Below, one piece after another: positions 11,751 to 22,559 of a stretch of 64,000 bases of DNA. The translations under genes and the position numbers were made by a program. Each line of letters opens with the position of its first letter. Within the stretch, counting starts at the first letter, position 1. The notes below the pieces were generated by a model. It worked only from the letters and a program-made list of their open reading frames with translations, was not told the DNA's origin and ran no database searches. The stretch lies in assembly GCA_963691655.1 (NCBI GenBank), contig OY829326.1, positions 101,245,340 to 101,309,339 of the forward strand, written 5' to 3'. The DNA comes from Toxonevra muliebris (lineage: Eukaryota > Arthropoda > Insecta > Diptera > Pallopteridae).

Positions 11751-13003
11751 TTGGGAGTATGAATGTATAAACTCGTATTTTTTTCGTAATTTGGACATTG
11801 ATTGTGAAAAAGTGATTATAAATTTATTCTTTAAAGTATTGTCCATCGTTAGCCACAACCTTTTCCCATCTTTCTGGTAGCATACGGATTCCGCGTCGAA
11901 AGAACTCCTCATCTTTTGAGGCTATCCACGAATCGACCCATTTTTTGAGTTCTTCGAAAAAACGGAAGTGCTGTTCAGCCAGGCCATGTGTCATCGATCG
12001 GAACAAGTGGTAATCAGAAGGAGCAATGTCTGGAGAATACGGCGGGTGGGGTAGCACTTCCCATTTCAGCGTTTCCAAGTATGTTTTTACTTGCCTTGCA
12101 ACATGCAGCCGAGCATTGTCGTGCTGAAGAATAACTTCGTAGTGTCTATTCTCATATTCTGGCCTCTTATCCTTTAATGCTCGGCTCAAATCAATCAAAT
12201 CAATTGTAGTCGGTAGCGGTCGCCATTCGTTTCATTCGGTTTCAACAGCTCATAATACACGACACCTTTCATATCCCACCAAATACACAGCATGAGCTTG
12301 GATCCATGGATGTTCGGCTTTGCCGTTGATGTTGATGCATTTGCAGGCGGTTCCCATGATTTTTTACGCTTTGGGTTATCGCAACGTATCCAGTTTTCAT
12401 CGCCAGTCACAATACGATGCAGAAAATCTTTTCTTTTCTGTCGTTCAATCAGCAGTTCACATGTGAAAAATTGTCGTTCGACGTCTCTCGGCTTCAATTC
12501 GTACGGCACCCAATTTCCTTGCTTTTGAATCATTTCCAATGCTTTTAATCGTTTAGAAATGGTTGATTGATCCTAAAGATTCTGCAAGTTCTTGTTACGT
12601 TTGACATGAATCTTCTTCGAGTAATGCCTTCAATTCTTCATCTTCGAACTTTTTCGGGCCGCCTGAACGTTCCCTGTCTTCAACATCAAAATCACCATTG
12701 AATCGGGCATACCACACCTGACACATTCTAACGTCTATAGCACAGTCAGGATAAGCTTCAGTGAGTAAACGATGTGCTTCAGTTGCGTTTTTCTTTAAAT
12801 GGAAGAAGCAAATTAAAACTTTCCGCAAATGTTGTTTTATTGGCACGAAATTCGACATTTTCAGCTATAGTAAAACACTTTTGTAAAATTATGAAAATTA
12901 TTTGACAGATCAATTCTTTTAGTATTTTTGGCGCTCTTTGAGATAGAATAGCTGTCAATGTCAATGAAAAAAATAGCGCGTATGATAGATATGAAGTTAG
13001 TCA
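11751..13003 (-). mobile_element. Mariner element, copy A
   Basis: The left end carries the family inverted repeat starting TTGGGAGTATGAATG, also seen intact at both ends of copy C. The body matches copies B and C closely, with the transposase on the minus strand. The right inverted repeat is not recognisable: homology fades after GATATGAAGTTAGTCA near 13003. The left flank reads TT rather than the TA expected for mariner. Together these indicate an older or end-damaged copy. Confidence 0.88.
11824..12858 (-). pseudogene. Mariner transposase pseudogene (copy A)
   Basis: This is a broken DDD-type mariner transposase, which would cut and paste the element at TA sites. From the N-terminus (12858) are the helix-turn-helix DNA-binding region, a WVPYEL motif, VTGDE with the first catalytic Asp, QHDNAR with the second, and YSPDIAPSDYH with the third, 34 residues later (DD34D). 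The reading frame is split into three pieces: 12595-12858, which ends early after SCQT, 12195-12539, and 11824-12198. Frameshifts lie near 12570 and 12200. A one-codon loss (NGDFD in place of KSGDFD) is also visible. It belongs to the group related to Mos1; the exact subfamily is not certain. Confidence 0.92.
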
Positions 13004-13062
13004 TGTAGTAACTAATCGTTCATATCTGATTTTATGCTCCGAGCTTGTATTAGGATTCTATC

Positions 13063-13180
13063 CGGTCCCAAACTCACCCTCAATAATTGATTATAAACTC
13101 CACCCTAAAATACGGTCCCATTCTCACCCTCAATAATTGATCCTAAACTCCACCCTAAAATCCGGTCCGGGTCCTATACA
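13063..13180. repeat. 50-bp direct tandem repeat, about 2.3 copies
   Basis: Copies begin at 13063, 13113 and (partial) 13163 with CGGTCC. The body reads CTCACCCTCAATAATTGAT then AAACTCCACCCTAAAAT. It starts about 60 bp right of mariner copy A and is not part of it. Confidence 0.85.
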
Positions 13181-14322
13181 TTTTTACTATGTTTGCTAAG
13201 TCTTTTTTTTTTAAGTGTACGATTTTCTATTATTTAATTTTTATTACACAATAATTTTCAAATAAATCGACATTGGAAATTATCAATTCTTAAAGATTAA
13301 ACAGTTGCGTTTTCTTGTTTTTCAAAACAGCTTTCTAGAAATTACTTAATACATGTGAAAGGTAAAAGAAAAGAAGCTCTCTGAACCCTGACAAACTTTA
13401 CGTCTCAAGTAGCTGCTTAAGAAATTCCCCAAAAAATAATCCGTCAATAAACACACAATTGCTGCTGCTGCCGCTGCAGTGGCGATGGCATGGATCTTTC
13501 AATTGCCATAACGTTAGTGTGCGTCATTGAAGTCATCATTGACTTTGTCTCATCAATATTCCTAACTGCGCATGGATGCATGCGTGTGTTCGTCTGTCGT
13601 CCGTATGAACTTGGTTCTGCATGCATGAATTGACAAGTCATTGTTTGTTGTCTTTACAACAAGCGGAAAATGTTGACGAACTTACAAGCAAAACAATTGT
13701 ATCCACCAAAAAAAAAATGAAAAAAAAAACACTACACAGCACAACACACAAAATACAAAATCAATCATCACTTGAAGTGGAAAAGTGTTGAACTGTTGAA
13801 GGGGGGAGTAGAGTAGGGAAGAGAAGAGAAGTTCTTAAAGATTGTATTGCTGCTATTATGCATTGAACGTGATTTGCTTGCATGCTTGCTTGGATGGCTT
13901 GACTTGTTTGGCTTGGCCTGCCTGTTTGCCTGCCCGCCATCTCAATCACAAGGTTAAAGAAATTACATGATTACTGCATATTTATACTTTTGTATCCTCT
14001 TTACTTCAAGTGTTGTAGTTGTTGTTGTTGTTCTGGTTATTGCTGCAATTGTGAGATTGTTGCAAGATCAAAAAATGTTCATCGATCTTCAGTAGATGTG
14101 ATGTTACTGTTGCTTATGTTTTTTTTTTCTTTTTTTTTTTTTTATATTGTAGTTAGTAGATACCCTTAAGAACTTTTTAAAAATTTCACAGTAATTTCAA
14201 TTCAATTCAATTACTATGCAATTTAAATGGTTGTTGGGTTCCTAAAGATTCTCAATTGTTGATTACTCAAATATTTTTCCATAGAAAAACTTTATCAAAA
14301 AAAATTATTCTCTAGGTATATG
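13181..14322. other. Non-coding stretch with GC-richer island
   Basis: About 13440-13950 is a unique GC-richer island containing GCTGCTGCTGCCGCTGCAG and GCTTGCATGCTTGCTTGG. ORFs on the minus strand here are low-complexity and not convincing. No gene recognised. Confidence 0.35.
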
Positions 14323-14324
14323 TA

Positions 14325-14654
14325 TTAGGGCGTACCATTTTTTTTTTTTTTTAAGTACTCTGACAGAAAAATTCTATATACGATTGTGATCAACTTTGCC
14401 AAAGAAAGTATGCCAAAAAAAATTAAAATTCGTAGAAGTTTCTGTAGTACAGACTATAGTTGTTTGAATAAAAATTGATAATTACGTTTAATATTACTGA
14501 AACTTCTATGAATTTCACGAGGGGGAGGGGGGGTAGGTTCCATTTTTTTGCCATACTTTCTTCAGTAAAGTTGATCAGGATCAAATATCAAATTTTTCTG
14601 TCAGAGTACTTTCCAAAAAAAAAAAATTCATCCATACAAATTGGTACGCCCTAA
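14325..14654. mobile_element. 330-bp hairpin MITE with TA target duplication
   Basis: The ends are TTAGGGCGTACCA and its inverse, flanked by TA on both sides (14323-14324 and 14655-14656). About 110 nt of each arm pair: both arms carry AGTACTCTGACAGAAAAAT, then GATCAACTTT, then GAAAGTATG. The centre holds a G-rich tract (14520-14537). No coding capacity. The TA duplication points to mobilisation by a Tc1/mariner-type transposase. Confidence 0.88.
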
Positions 14655-14656
14655 TA

Positions 14657-15935
14657 TGTATATATATATATTTCACTATAGAATTGAATAATATTTACCG
14701 TTACTGCTTATTCTTAAAGAATATTTTGTAGAAAGGAAAAATTTTCCTATTCATTGACTAACTAGGTTGTAATTTTGTGTTTTATCTTGTGGCAATTTGA
14801 AAGCAAAGCCAGCAGTTGGTTGAACTTAAGTTCAAAGTGTTGCTTCTTCTTTCTGGTCTTCTGGTTTTATTTTTATTATAATTTTTTTCTTAGCGTCTTT
14901 AGTCATCATGTCATTAACTCTAGCATTAGGCGTGACATTAATGTTTTTTTTATTTTTCTAACTGCCAGCAACTCATCATCATCATCAACCTCATCCAAGT
15001 TGTAGTACTCTACATTAAGCTGGTACTTTTTTCTTCTTTTTATTTTTAGCAATTCTACTTAATCGTTTTTTTTTTTCCTTTAATTTTAAGTTTAAATATT
15101 CTCCTATTTTTCCCGTTTTTTTTTTCTTTTTTTCTTTTAGCATGAAAACTTCTAAATCATCTCACTTTTCGCATTTATGGCTAGTTTCTTCTTTGATACA
15201 TGAGTAGCTTGTATTAGTTTATTTCAGTTTCTGTACGAGGCTTGCGAAAAAGTGACATTGACGTGCGTTAGATTTTTTTTTCCTTTTTTTTTTTGTAATA
15301 TTTATTAAGCGTAAATGTTAAAAGTAAGAAACTGCTAATTTAGCAAAACATGAATGGAGAGTGGTGAAAGTTTGTGTTATACTACCAGCGACGTAGTATT
15401 TAGTTTGAAAATGAATCTTTTTTTTTTCTTTTGCGGTAATTATAGTAGACCTCAGAGTTTAGCGGCAATTTATAAGCATAACATACAAAAGTTCAGCGAA
15501 TAAGTAAATATTTACAGTGCGTTTTTAATAGCTCAAATCGTTTCTCTTAGAGTTTGTTTATTCTTAAGTTTTTGTTTAGCATAATTTCTAGAGATCTAGT
15601 ACAATGTTTATGTGAGGGAGGTGCGTGTAAGCTAGACATACTTTTATCTGACCTGAAAAAATAGATTTGTTTTCTACTAAGGCTTTCAAGTTAGTGATTG
15701 ACTCTTGTAGATCTCGCCGAAAAGTGAATTTTTTCCAAATATATCTGATTGCTTTGACTTCATCTTTATAGTTTCTACTAGAAAGACATGTTATCTAAAA
15801 ATGCGTGTAATTTGGGCCACATGCGTGTAAGTTGGCCCATCATTTGAAATGACGATTTTTTCAGTTTTATTTTTATCTGAAATGAAATATCAAAAATTGA
15901 TAAATTATATTTGAATAAAGGGAAAGAAATAAATT
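14657..15935. other. AT-rich non-coding stretch
   Basis: Several long T-runs and no recognised gene. Near 15800-15840 GCGTGTAATTTGGGCC is followed by GCGTGTAAGTTGGCCC, a small direct/inverted repeat. Confidence 0.35.
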
Positions 15936-16023
15936 ACATATCGTCGCCTGAGAATTGATTTGGCGTATAGGTATATGAATTTGTACACACATACGCCAAA
16001 TCAATTCTCAGGCGACGATATGT
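15936..16023. mobile_element. 88-bp palindromic mini-element, copy 1
   Basis: Arms of about 33 nt are near-perfect inverted repeats: ACATATCGTCGCCTGAGAAT on the left and its inverse ending CGACGATATGT on the right, around a loop of roughly 25 nt. Two more copies occur at 28228 and 44902. Copy 2 carries the loop in the opposite orientation. It is too short to code, so it is a tiny MITE or another hairpin-forming repeat. Confidence 0.85.
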
Positions 16024-16240
16024 CCAACAAATGAAAATTTTATTGTGTTTTTTCTTAACACAAACTATTTTTTCAATTGAACATTAAGAAGAAGTATAAA
16101 AACTAGACAAAAATGGAAAGAATCAAAATTTCAATAAATGAAATCGATTAAAATTAACGAAATGAGTTAAAACCGATTAAAGTGTCATCCGAAAGACGAA
16201 CGTGGAAACAGGTTCATGCATCACGTGCCATTGTTTTGAA

Positions 16241-16318
16241 TGTACGCTGATCAGGAACTAACTGAAAGCGTGAAAAATTGGTCTGAATAATATTAAAGCC
16301 ATCTACTAACTACCAGCT
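16241..16318 (-). pseudogene. Possible very degenerate tRNA-Lys-like copy
   Basis: On the complementary strand an ATTAAAGCC then TCTACTAACTA order resembles the anticodon arm and D arm of the three clearer tRNA-Lys copies that follow. Its start lies 124 bp before the next copy, close to the 129- and 113-bp spacing of the others. Too decayed to be certain. Confidence 0.3.
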
Positions 16319-16364
16319 CGTCTTAAAAGTCATAAAAAGCTACACGAGCTCAAATATATAACAA

Positions 16365-16440
16365 TGGCGCCCACCATGGGGCACGAATCTACCACCTTAA
16401 GAGGAAGTTCGACCCTCTACCAACTAAATTACTGCTACTA
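16365..16440 (-). pseudogene. tRNA-Lys-like pseudogene, copy 1 of array
   Basis: Read on minus, it aligns with insect tRNA-Lys along most of its length. On plus it starts TGGCGCCCACCATGGGGCAC, matching the complement of CCA plus acceptor and T arm. TTAAG marks an anticodon position reading CTT, and CTCTACCAACT is the D arm. The B box is mutated and the anticodon arm has small length changes, so it should not give a functional tRNA. The 3' CCA is encoded, which nuclear tRNA genes lack, and implies a reverse-transcribed origin. Confidence 0.7.
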
Positions 16441-16493
16441 TCGTGATTGACAAAAGGGTTCGTCGCCCAATCTTCAAGCCAACATCATTAAAG

Positions 16494-16567
16494 TGACGCC
16501 TATCATGAGGCACTGACTAATAGCCTTAAAATTAAATCCAGGCTTTACCAATTGAGCTAGCTCTACT
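16494..16567 (-). pseudogene. tRNA-Lys-like pseudogene, copy 2 of array
   Basis: Same orientation as copy 1. The acceptor end is TGACGCCTATCATGAGGC and the D-arm end TTTACCAATTGAGCTAGC is the best preserved in the array. The anticodon position reads TTT. The T-arm/B-box part is degenerate. Confidence 0.65.
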
Positions 16568-16606
16568 AGCTTATAACACCAGTTACAAAAATTAAATTAA
16601 TTTAAA

Positions 16607-16678
16607 TGGCGCCCAACCTGGGGTATACACCTGTGATAAGATTAAAAGTATCATGCTTTATCAAATAAGTTTTAACCA
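16607..16678 (-). pseudogene. tRNA-Lys-like pseudogene, copy 3 of array
   Basis: It starts TGGCGCCCAACCTGGGG on plus, an excellent match to the complement of a tRNA-Lys acceptor/T arm plus CCA. It continues through ATTAAAAGTATCATGCT (anticodon position TTT), then loses similarity just before mariner copy B begins. Confidence 0.7.
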
Positions 16679-17938
16679 CAGCGAGTATGAATGTATAAAC
16701 TCGTACTTTTTTCGTAATTTGGATATTTATTGTGAAAAAGTGATTATAAATGTATTCTTTAAAGTATTGTCCATCGTTAGCCACAACCTTTTCCCATCTT
16801 TCTGGTAGCATACGGATTCCGCGTCGAAAGAACTCCTCATCTTTTGAGGCTATCCACGAATCGACCCATTTTTTGAGTTCTTCGAAAGAACGGAAGTGCT
16901 GTTCAGTCAGGCCATGTGTCATCGATCGGAACAAGTGGTAATCAGAAGGAGCAATGTCTGGAGAATACGGCGGGTGGGTAGCACTTCCCATTTCAGCGTT
17001 TCCAAGTATGTTTTTACTTGCCTTGCAACATGCGGCCGAGCATTGTCGTGCTGAAGAATAACTTCGTCGTGTCTATTCTCATATTCTGGCCTCTTATCCT
17101 TTAATGCTCGGCTCAAACGCATCAATTGTAATCGGTAGCGGTCGCCAGTGATCGTTTCATTCGGTTTCAACAGCTCATAATACACGACACCTTTCATATC
17201 CCACCAAATACACAGCATGAGCTTGGATCCATGGATGCATGTCCGGGCGGTCCCCATGATTTTTTACGCTTTGGGTTATCGTAACGTATCCACTTTTCAT
17301 CGCCAGTCACAATACGATGCAGAAAACCCTTTCTTTTCTGTCCTTTAATCAGCAGTTCACGTGTGAAAAATCGTCGTTCGACGTCTCTCGGCTTCAATTC
17401 GTAGGGCACCCAATTTCCTTGCTTTTGAATCATTCCCAATGCTTTTAATCGTTTAGAAATAGTTGATTGATCAACTCCTAAAGATTCTGCAAGTTCTTGT
17501 TGCGTTTGACATGAATCGTCTTCGAGTAATGCCTTCAATTCTTCATCTTCGAACTTTTTGGGGCCGCCGGAACGTTCCCTGTCTTCAACATCAAAATCAC
17601 CACTTTTGAAACGGGCATACCACACCTGACACATTCTAACGTCTATAGCACAGTCAGGATAAGCTTCAGTGAGTAAACGATGTGCTTCTGTTGCGTTTTT
17701 CTTTAAATGGAAGAAGCAAATTAAAACTTCCCGCAAATGTTGTTTTGTTGGCACGAAATTCGACATTTTCAGCTATAGTAAAACACTTTTGTAAAATTAT
17801 GAAAATTATTTGACAGATCAATTCTTATTGTATTTTTGGCGCTCTTCGAGATAGAATAGCTGTCAATGTCAAAAAAATAGCGCGTATGATAGATATGAAG
17901 ATAGTCACATTTACGAGTTTATACATTCATACTCCCAA
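16679..17938 (-). mobile_element. Mariner element, copy B
   Basis: A nearly full-length mariner of about 1.26 kb. The right inverted repeat is intact (ends CATTCATACTCCCAA, followed by TA at 17939-17940). The left repeat is mutated (GCGAGTATGAATG instead of GGGAGTATGAATG), the first two bases and flanking TA are lost, and it abuts the tRNA-like array. Transposase on minus. Confidence 0.92.
16747..17766 (-). pseudogene. Mariner transposase pseudogene (copy B)
   Basis: Starts at 17766 with MSNFVPTKQHL. The N-terminal 150 or so residues are open, including the helix-turn-helix region ending [17 protein letters not shown], and VTGDEKW with the first catalytic Asp. The frame then breaks at a 25-nt deletion (near 17234) whose edges share GATG, present in copies A and C as a direct repeat flanking the missing bases. 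A second frameshift, loss of one G in the GTGGGG run near 16977, precedes the PPYSPDIAPSDYH motif. The three pieces lie at 17194-17766, 16919-17257 and within 16602-16991. Not functional as it stands. Confidence 0.93.
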
Positions 17939-17940
17939 TA

Positions 17941-20940
17941 TGTATTGAATCTTTTCTTGTGTTGTTTTACTTCCCCCCTCTCTCCTCCTCAAATTACTAC
18001 GAGTCTTCTCTATTTTTCTTTCTAAAATGTAAATTCTTAAGCATGCCACATTCACTTTCCTCCATTCGAAATTCTTCAGAATTATTGCCATAAATGCGGA
18101 TGCAATTTTATAACCAAACAAACTAATTTGCCAATTCATTTGATACTAAACACACACACTCACACACACACATACACATATAGACATAGACTAATAAAGA
18201 AAAAGAGAATTTCCACATTCAATCTCTGCACTGCTATGCACAATAGCTCGTCGAAAATATTTAATCTCTCTTTCTAAATCTAATAAAAATAACACAAAAA
18301 CAAACAAAACACACAGCGCAAGTGATAGACGGATGCGATGCGAGCTGCTGGCAACATGTGGCAACTTTAACACACACACACACACACACATTTGAGACGA
18401 ATTGCATAAAAATTTATATAGCTGCTGGGTGATTTTGCCTTATTGCTGCATATATTTTCACCCAGCTGAGCTTCGAGCCCCTGAGCCCCGCTACACACCA
18501 CTCGCACTCTATGTGTGTTTACTTTTGAGATGGAGATGCGTTGTTGTCGTATTTCTTCTTCTGCTGTTGTTGCTGCTGCTGCTGGTGCTACTTCTTGTTT
18601 CGTTCATGCTAGGCTGCTTTGCTGCTAACTTACTTACTTACTTTATTTAGTAGTTACTTGCCACATACCACAATCAACCAAAAGCTAAAACAGCAAGACA
18701 AAACAAAAAAAACATGGCTAGAAACCAAAACTTCATGTTGAACGCAGTCAGCGGCAAATATTTTCAAAGGTCGTTTCAAGTAAAGCATACGACGTAGAAA
18801 CGAGTATGTGATATGAAAGCGTGTGTGTGTGTGTGTGTGAGTGAGCGATGCATACATACGAGCGAACGTACGTTTGAGTGGCTGACTGGCTGGCTGAGTT
18901 GTTGGTTAAGTTGACGGAGTTGTTGCTGCTGCTGTTGCTGTTGTTGAACGCGTGTTGTTTGCTGCTCTAGTAAAATATTTTTTTTTTTTTTTTGAAGTGT
19001 TGAACCTACTTTAGCTTTTAGCAAGCAATCGTTCGTCGTCTAGTATGTTGGAGCAGTAGTATGTAGAAAACTCGTTCACACACAACCAGCGTTTCGTCTT
19101 TTCCATATGCTCGTCCGTCTCGCTCTCCGGTCGCCTGTTCGTTCGTCCAAGTATTTGATTCTTCGTGGTCCATGTTTTTTTTTTTCCTCGTAGTTACTTT
19201 TTTTTTTTTTCCTTTTTTGCTTACTTTACTTACACTATCTCATGGTTTAATCTCTTGACTTTATGTGCTATCTGTCTATCTGCATGTCTGTTTCTTCACA
19301 TGTCCGTCTGTCCGTCGATCCATTCGCTCGTCCGTCCGTCCGTCTGTCCTTTTCATACGTCGTCGCTCGTTTCGTTTCGTTTGCTTTTACTCCGGCGCGT
19401 ATGCCTTACATACAATGTTACATTTATTTATAGCTGAGCTATTGGAATTTGCACTTTTCATAGATACTTAACCAGGTATGCTCTCATATGTTTGTATGGA
19501 TGTATGTATATACATACATACTCACATATCTGATTGCCTTCAAATTGTGGTATGAAAGTGTATACATATTAATGTCTATGTGTGTACGATTTTATTTATT
19601 TTTTTTTTATAAACTCGTCCATAACTCTAATTAGTGGCTTAGATTGTTGTTGTAGTTGCTGCTGCTGCTAGTTGGTTATTTCATTATTTTTGTTTGTGAA
19701 TTTTTTTTATTTAGTTTTTGTTGGTGCTTTAGTTTGTTGTTTATTTCTGTTGTGGCTTTCAAGATATTCTCGATTTTCGAGGTGTTTTCATAGCTTTAAG
19801 TATCTTTCTGGCTGCCAGTGTGCTACGTGCGTTTTCTATGGTTTCAGTTTATACTTAATTTTAATTACTCTGATGATCTTTTAGTTTAGACAATATTCAA
19901 CCAACCAAACAATCAACCAACCAGTCAACCAAGCCACCACCACAAAAACCATATCACCACATCAAAATATTTAAAAAAAAAATTTAACGTTTTTTTGTTT
20001 CATGTATGCAAATATTAAAACATTGTTACGTTTATGTTTTTTTTTTTCTGTTTTTTGTTGCTTTTGTTTTTCTTATAATTTATTCAATGTCAATGGTTTT
20101 TGTGGATTCTTAATTATGATTGCGAAAAAAACAATGAAAAAAAAAACATCATAGATTTATTGCATAATCATTAGTGATGAGCCTCAGTGGTTTTTTTTTT
20201 TTGCTGTTTGTTTTAAAGGCTACTTACCTACTGAGTTTTTAAGCGCTCTCCTTCTACTTCTCCCCCTCATGAAATTTAAGATATCTTCTTCTGAACATGT
20301 TCATCTTCGAGATTGCGTAAGCTGAAGTTGTGTAAAACTCTTCTCGTTGTTGTTATTCTGTGGGTTGAATAACTCTTGAAATTGAAGTTGCGTTTTTTCT
20401 AAGTTCAGGTAAAATAAAATAAATATAAGTTTTAAAAAATTTAATAATATTCTGGTTTTAAAGTTTTGATAAAATTGGTTCCATTGAAGCCATTAATAAA
20501 CCGGAGTCCAGTGATTTCATGTTATCGATGTTGACTTAGTTTGACAAGAATCCTAAAGGAGACTCAAAATCAAATTTGATGACGAATTTTGAATATTTAC
20601 TACTTTCCTGTATTAGTCCGCATCAAGAATTTTCCGTCATTCATCCACTACCGTCGACCATGAATCCCTATAACACTTTGCAACAAAACTTTACTTTTCT
20701 CCTCCAGATAGGGTTTAAAGAAATGTTTTGCATTAATTTAGAATTACTCGTCCTGAATCAATGATCGGATTGCAGCTCCGGGAAACAAAGGCATACTAAT
20801 ATATTTATTGGCTTAATTTTGATATGTTTTGTGTCCTGAGTGATAATTATTAAACCCATTTTGGTCTGCTGGCCGATTTATTGACCATTAAGGCAATACG
20901 TAAACTAATTTTAAAAGATTCGGTGAAATTTTTAAAACTA
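17941..20940. other. Non-coding stretch rich in microsatellites
   Basis: No gene recognised. It contains CA runs (18371-18390), a GT run (18821-18839), CTG/CTT tracts (18560-18600, 18915-18945), GTCC/CGTC tracts (19300-19350) and T-runs. GC-richer unique islands near 18400-18650 and 18800-19460 could be regulatory, but nothing decisive is visible. All ORFs here are low-complexity. Confidence 0.4.
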
Positions 20941-20959
20941 GGTAATATTCCAATTCCAA

Positions 20960-21385
20960 ATCCGAAAAACCCCAGCACTTCAAGGCTCTGACATAACCTC
21001 AAAAAACTTTATACAATTTTTTTCGAGCTCGGGGGTCAGACCATGTTTATTATATATTTTTGGGGTCCCTGAATTCGAATCCGAGATCTAAAAAGCCCCA
21101 GCATGTCAAGTTTTCGACATAACCTGCAAAATACCTCGAAAACCTGACATGCTGACAGTTTTTGGACCTCGAGTTCGGATTCAGTGACCCTAAAAATATA
21201 TAATAAACGTGGTCTGATCTCCAGGTCCGAAAAAAAACATTTTTTTATGAAGATTTTTTTAGGTTATGTCAGAACCCTGACTTACTCTGATTTTTTGGAC
21301 GTCGGATTCGAATTCAGTGACCCCAAAAATATATAATAAACATGGTTTAGTCTCCGGACTCGAAAAAATTTTTTTTTTTTTGCGT
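20960..21385. repeat. Foldback repeat with three arms
   Basis: A core containing GACCCCAAAAATATATAATA and GGATTCGAATTCAGTGACC occurs once on minus (about 21030-21090) and twice on plus (about 21170-21235 and 21300-21365, spaced about 130 bp). AGGTTATGTC (or its complement) recurs between them. The order is one inverted plus two tandem copies, so the region can form large alternative hairpins. No ends or target duplication identified. Confidence 0.75.
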
Positions 21386-21389
21386 GGTT

Positions 21390-22180
21390 GTATTATGAAA
21401 TTCTGAGCATTTTTTACCCCAACACCGTCGACCCCATTATTCCCCTCTCTCCTCATTTTGATTTTTTAAATAAGTTTATAGAACAAAGGGTCGATGAAAG
21501 TAACAAACTTTCTATGATTAGAGTATTCCTCTTAAAAAATTAGGAGGGGAAGGTTGTCCAACCTTCATAACTATTTTTGCTCTTCCAATTTGAGGTTAAA
21601 AGTCTAAATTTTCACTTCTAAACCCCCACAAACTGTTGACAAAAACTGATTTTTGTTTCATTATTTTGAGTCATGTATAAGGTTTTCATTTCGAAAGAAA
21701 GGGGAAGGGGGCCAGGGGGTTTGTTATCTTCTAAACTTCCCTTTGAATCCGCTAGTGGTTAAATGTAATATCCATGTACTTGATATTTTCAGAGTTTTTA
21801 TTACCGAGTCTTGAAGGCAAAGATGGACCGAGATTTAATTTGTGCCTTCTAAAGAAGAGAACAAATACGGATTTATTCGGTTTGATCGATAAGTATTGGC
21901 TTAATTACTTCTGTAATGGTTGAACCAGACTTTTCTGTGACATCTATGCTTTTATGAATACAATTGAATACCCAAGTATGAAATTCAACTCTCACTTCTA
22001 TAGCGTAATTTCCATCCAGACGATAGCTGGATAGCTAAATCTAAGTTTATCAGTTTAAACTAAAGTACTAACGAAAGCTCTCTCAATGCCAAGGAAGACA
22101 CAAACCTTTATTTATTTAATTTTGCTAGATGCTTTTGTTGTAGTCTTCTTTTAGTAATAAATAATTTTTAATAGTTTATT
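21390..22180. other. AT-rich non-coding stretch
   Basis: No gene or repeat family recognised. It contains short purine-rich tracts (GGGGAAGGGGGCCAGGGGG near 21702) and ends in the T-rich lead of the second ratchet-like site. Confidence 0.35.
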
Positions 22181-22185
22181 TTTTT

Positions 22186-22252
22186 TTTCTTTATATTAAT
22201 AATGGGTTTCTTTTCTTCTCTTTACAGGTAATTTTCATCAAACTATTTTCCA
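22186..22252 (+). promoter_or_regulatory. Candidate recursive splice site (ratchet point) 2
   Basis: Polypyrimidine sequence ending TCTTCTCTTTACAG joins directly to GTAATT; AG ends at 22227 and GT starts at 22228. An ATTAAT sequence upstream could serve as branch point. The 25 nt after the AG nearly repeat those after site 1 and also stop before another GTA (22253). Candidate site only; no RNA evidence available here. Confidence 0.55.
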
Positions 22253-22449
22253 GTACACGGTAGAAACTATGTTTAGTTTTATAACTTTCTTTATAATTCT
22301 CTCCATTTCCTTTGTTACGCATAGAGATTTACTCTCAACACGTTTTCTCACACATCTCCATTAAAGACCAGCTAACTCTTCAGCACTAGTTTCGGAAATT
22401 GTGGGCCCGATCGGAAAAATATCAACAAAAGATCACTCATGATCAAACG

Positions 22450-22482
22450 AAGCGGATCCAGAGATTTCCCTTGGATCCGCTT
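22450..22482. repeat. Perfect 11-bp inverted repeat
   Basis: AAGCGGATCCA, an 11-nt spacer, then TGGATCCGCTT. It lies between ratchet-like site 2 and the LINE remnant. No poly-T tail or other terminator context; function unknown. Confidence 0.7.
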
Positions 22483-22559
22483 GTCTGTCCTCATGATCGA
22501 ATCTCAAAGAATAAAAATCTATTCAAATCTTTTCAAACTGAATAAAGACATCGAGCAAC

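Noticed and set aside
16365..16625. TGGCGCCCAACxTGGGG as a tRNA-Lys primer-binding site of an LTR retrotransposon
   Set aside because: Similarity to tRNA-Lys extends through the anticodon and D arms, the sequence occurs three times in tandem, and no long terminal repeats or gag/pol sequence flank it.
22450..22482. 11-bp inverted repeat as a transcription terminator or miRNA precursor
   Set aside because: Too short for a miRNA hairpin, no T-run after it, and bacterial-type termination does not apply here.
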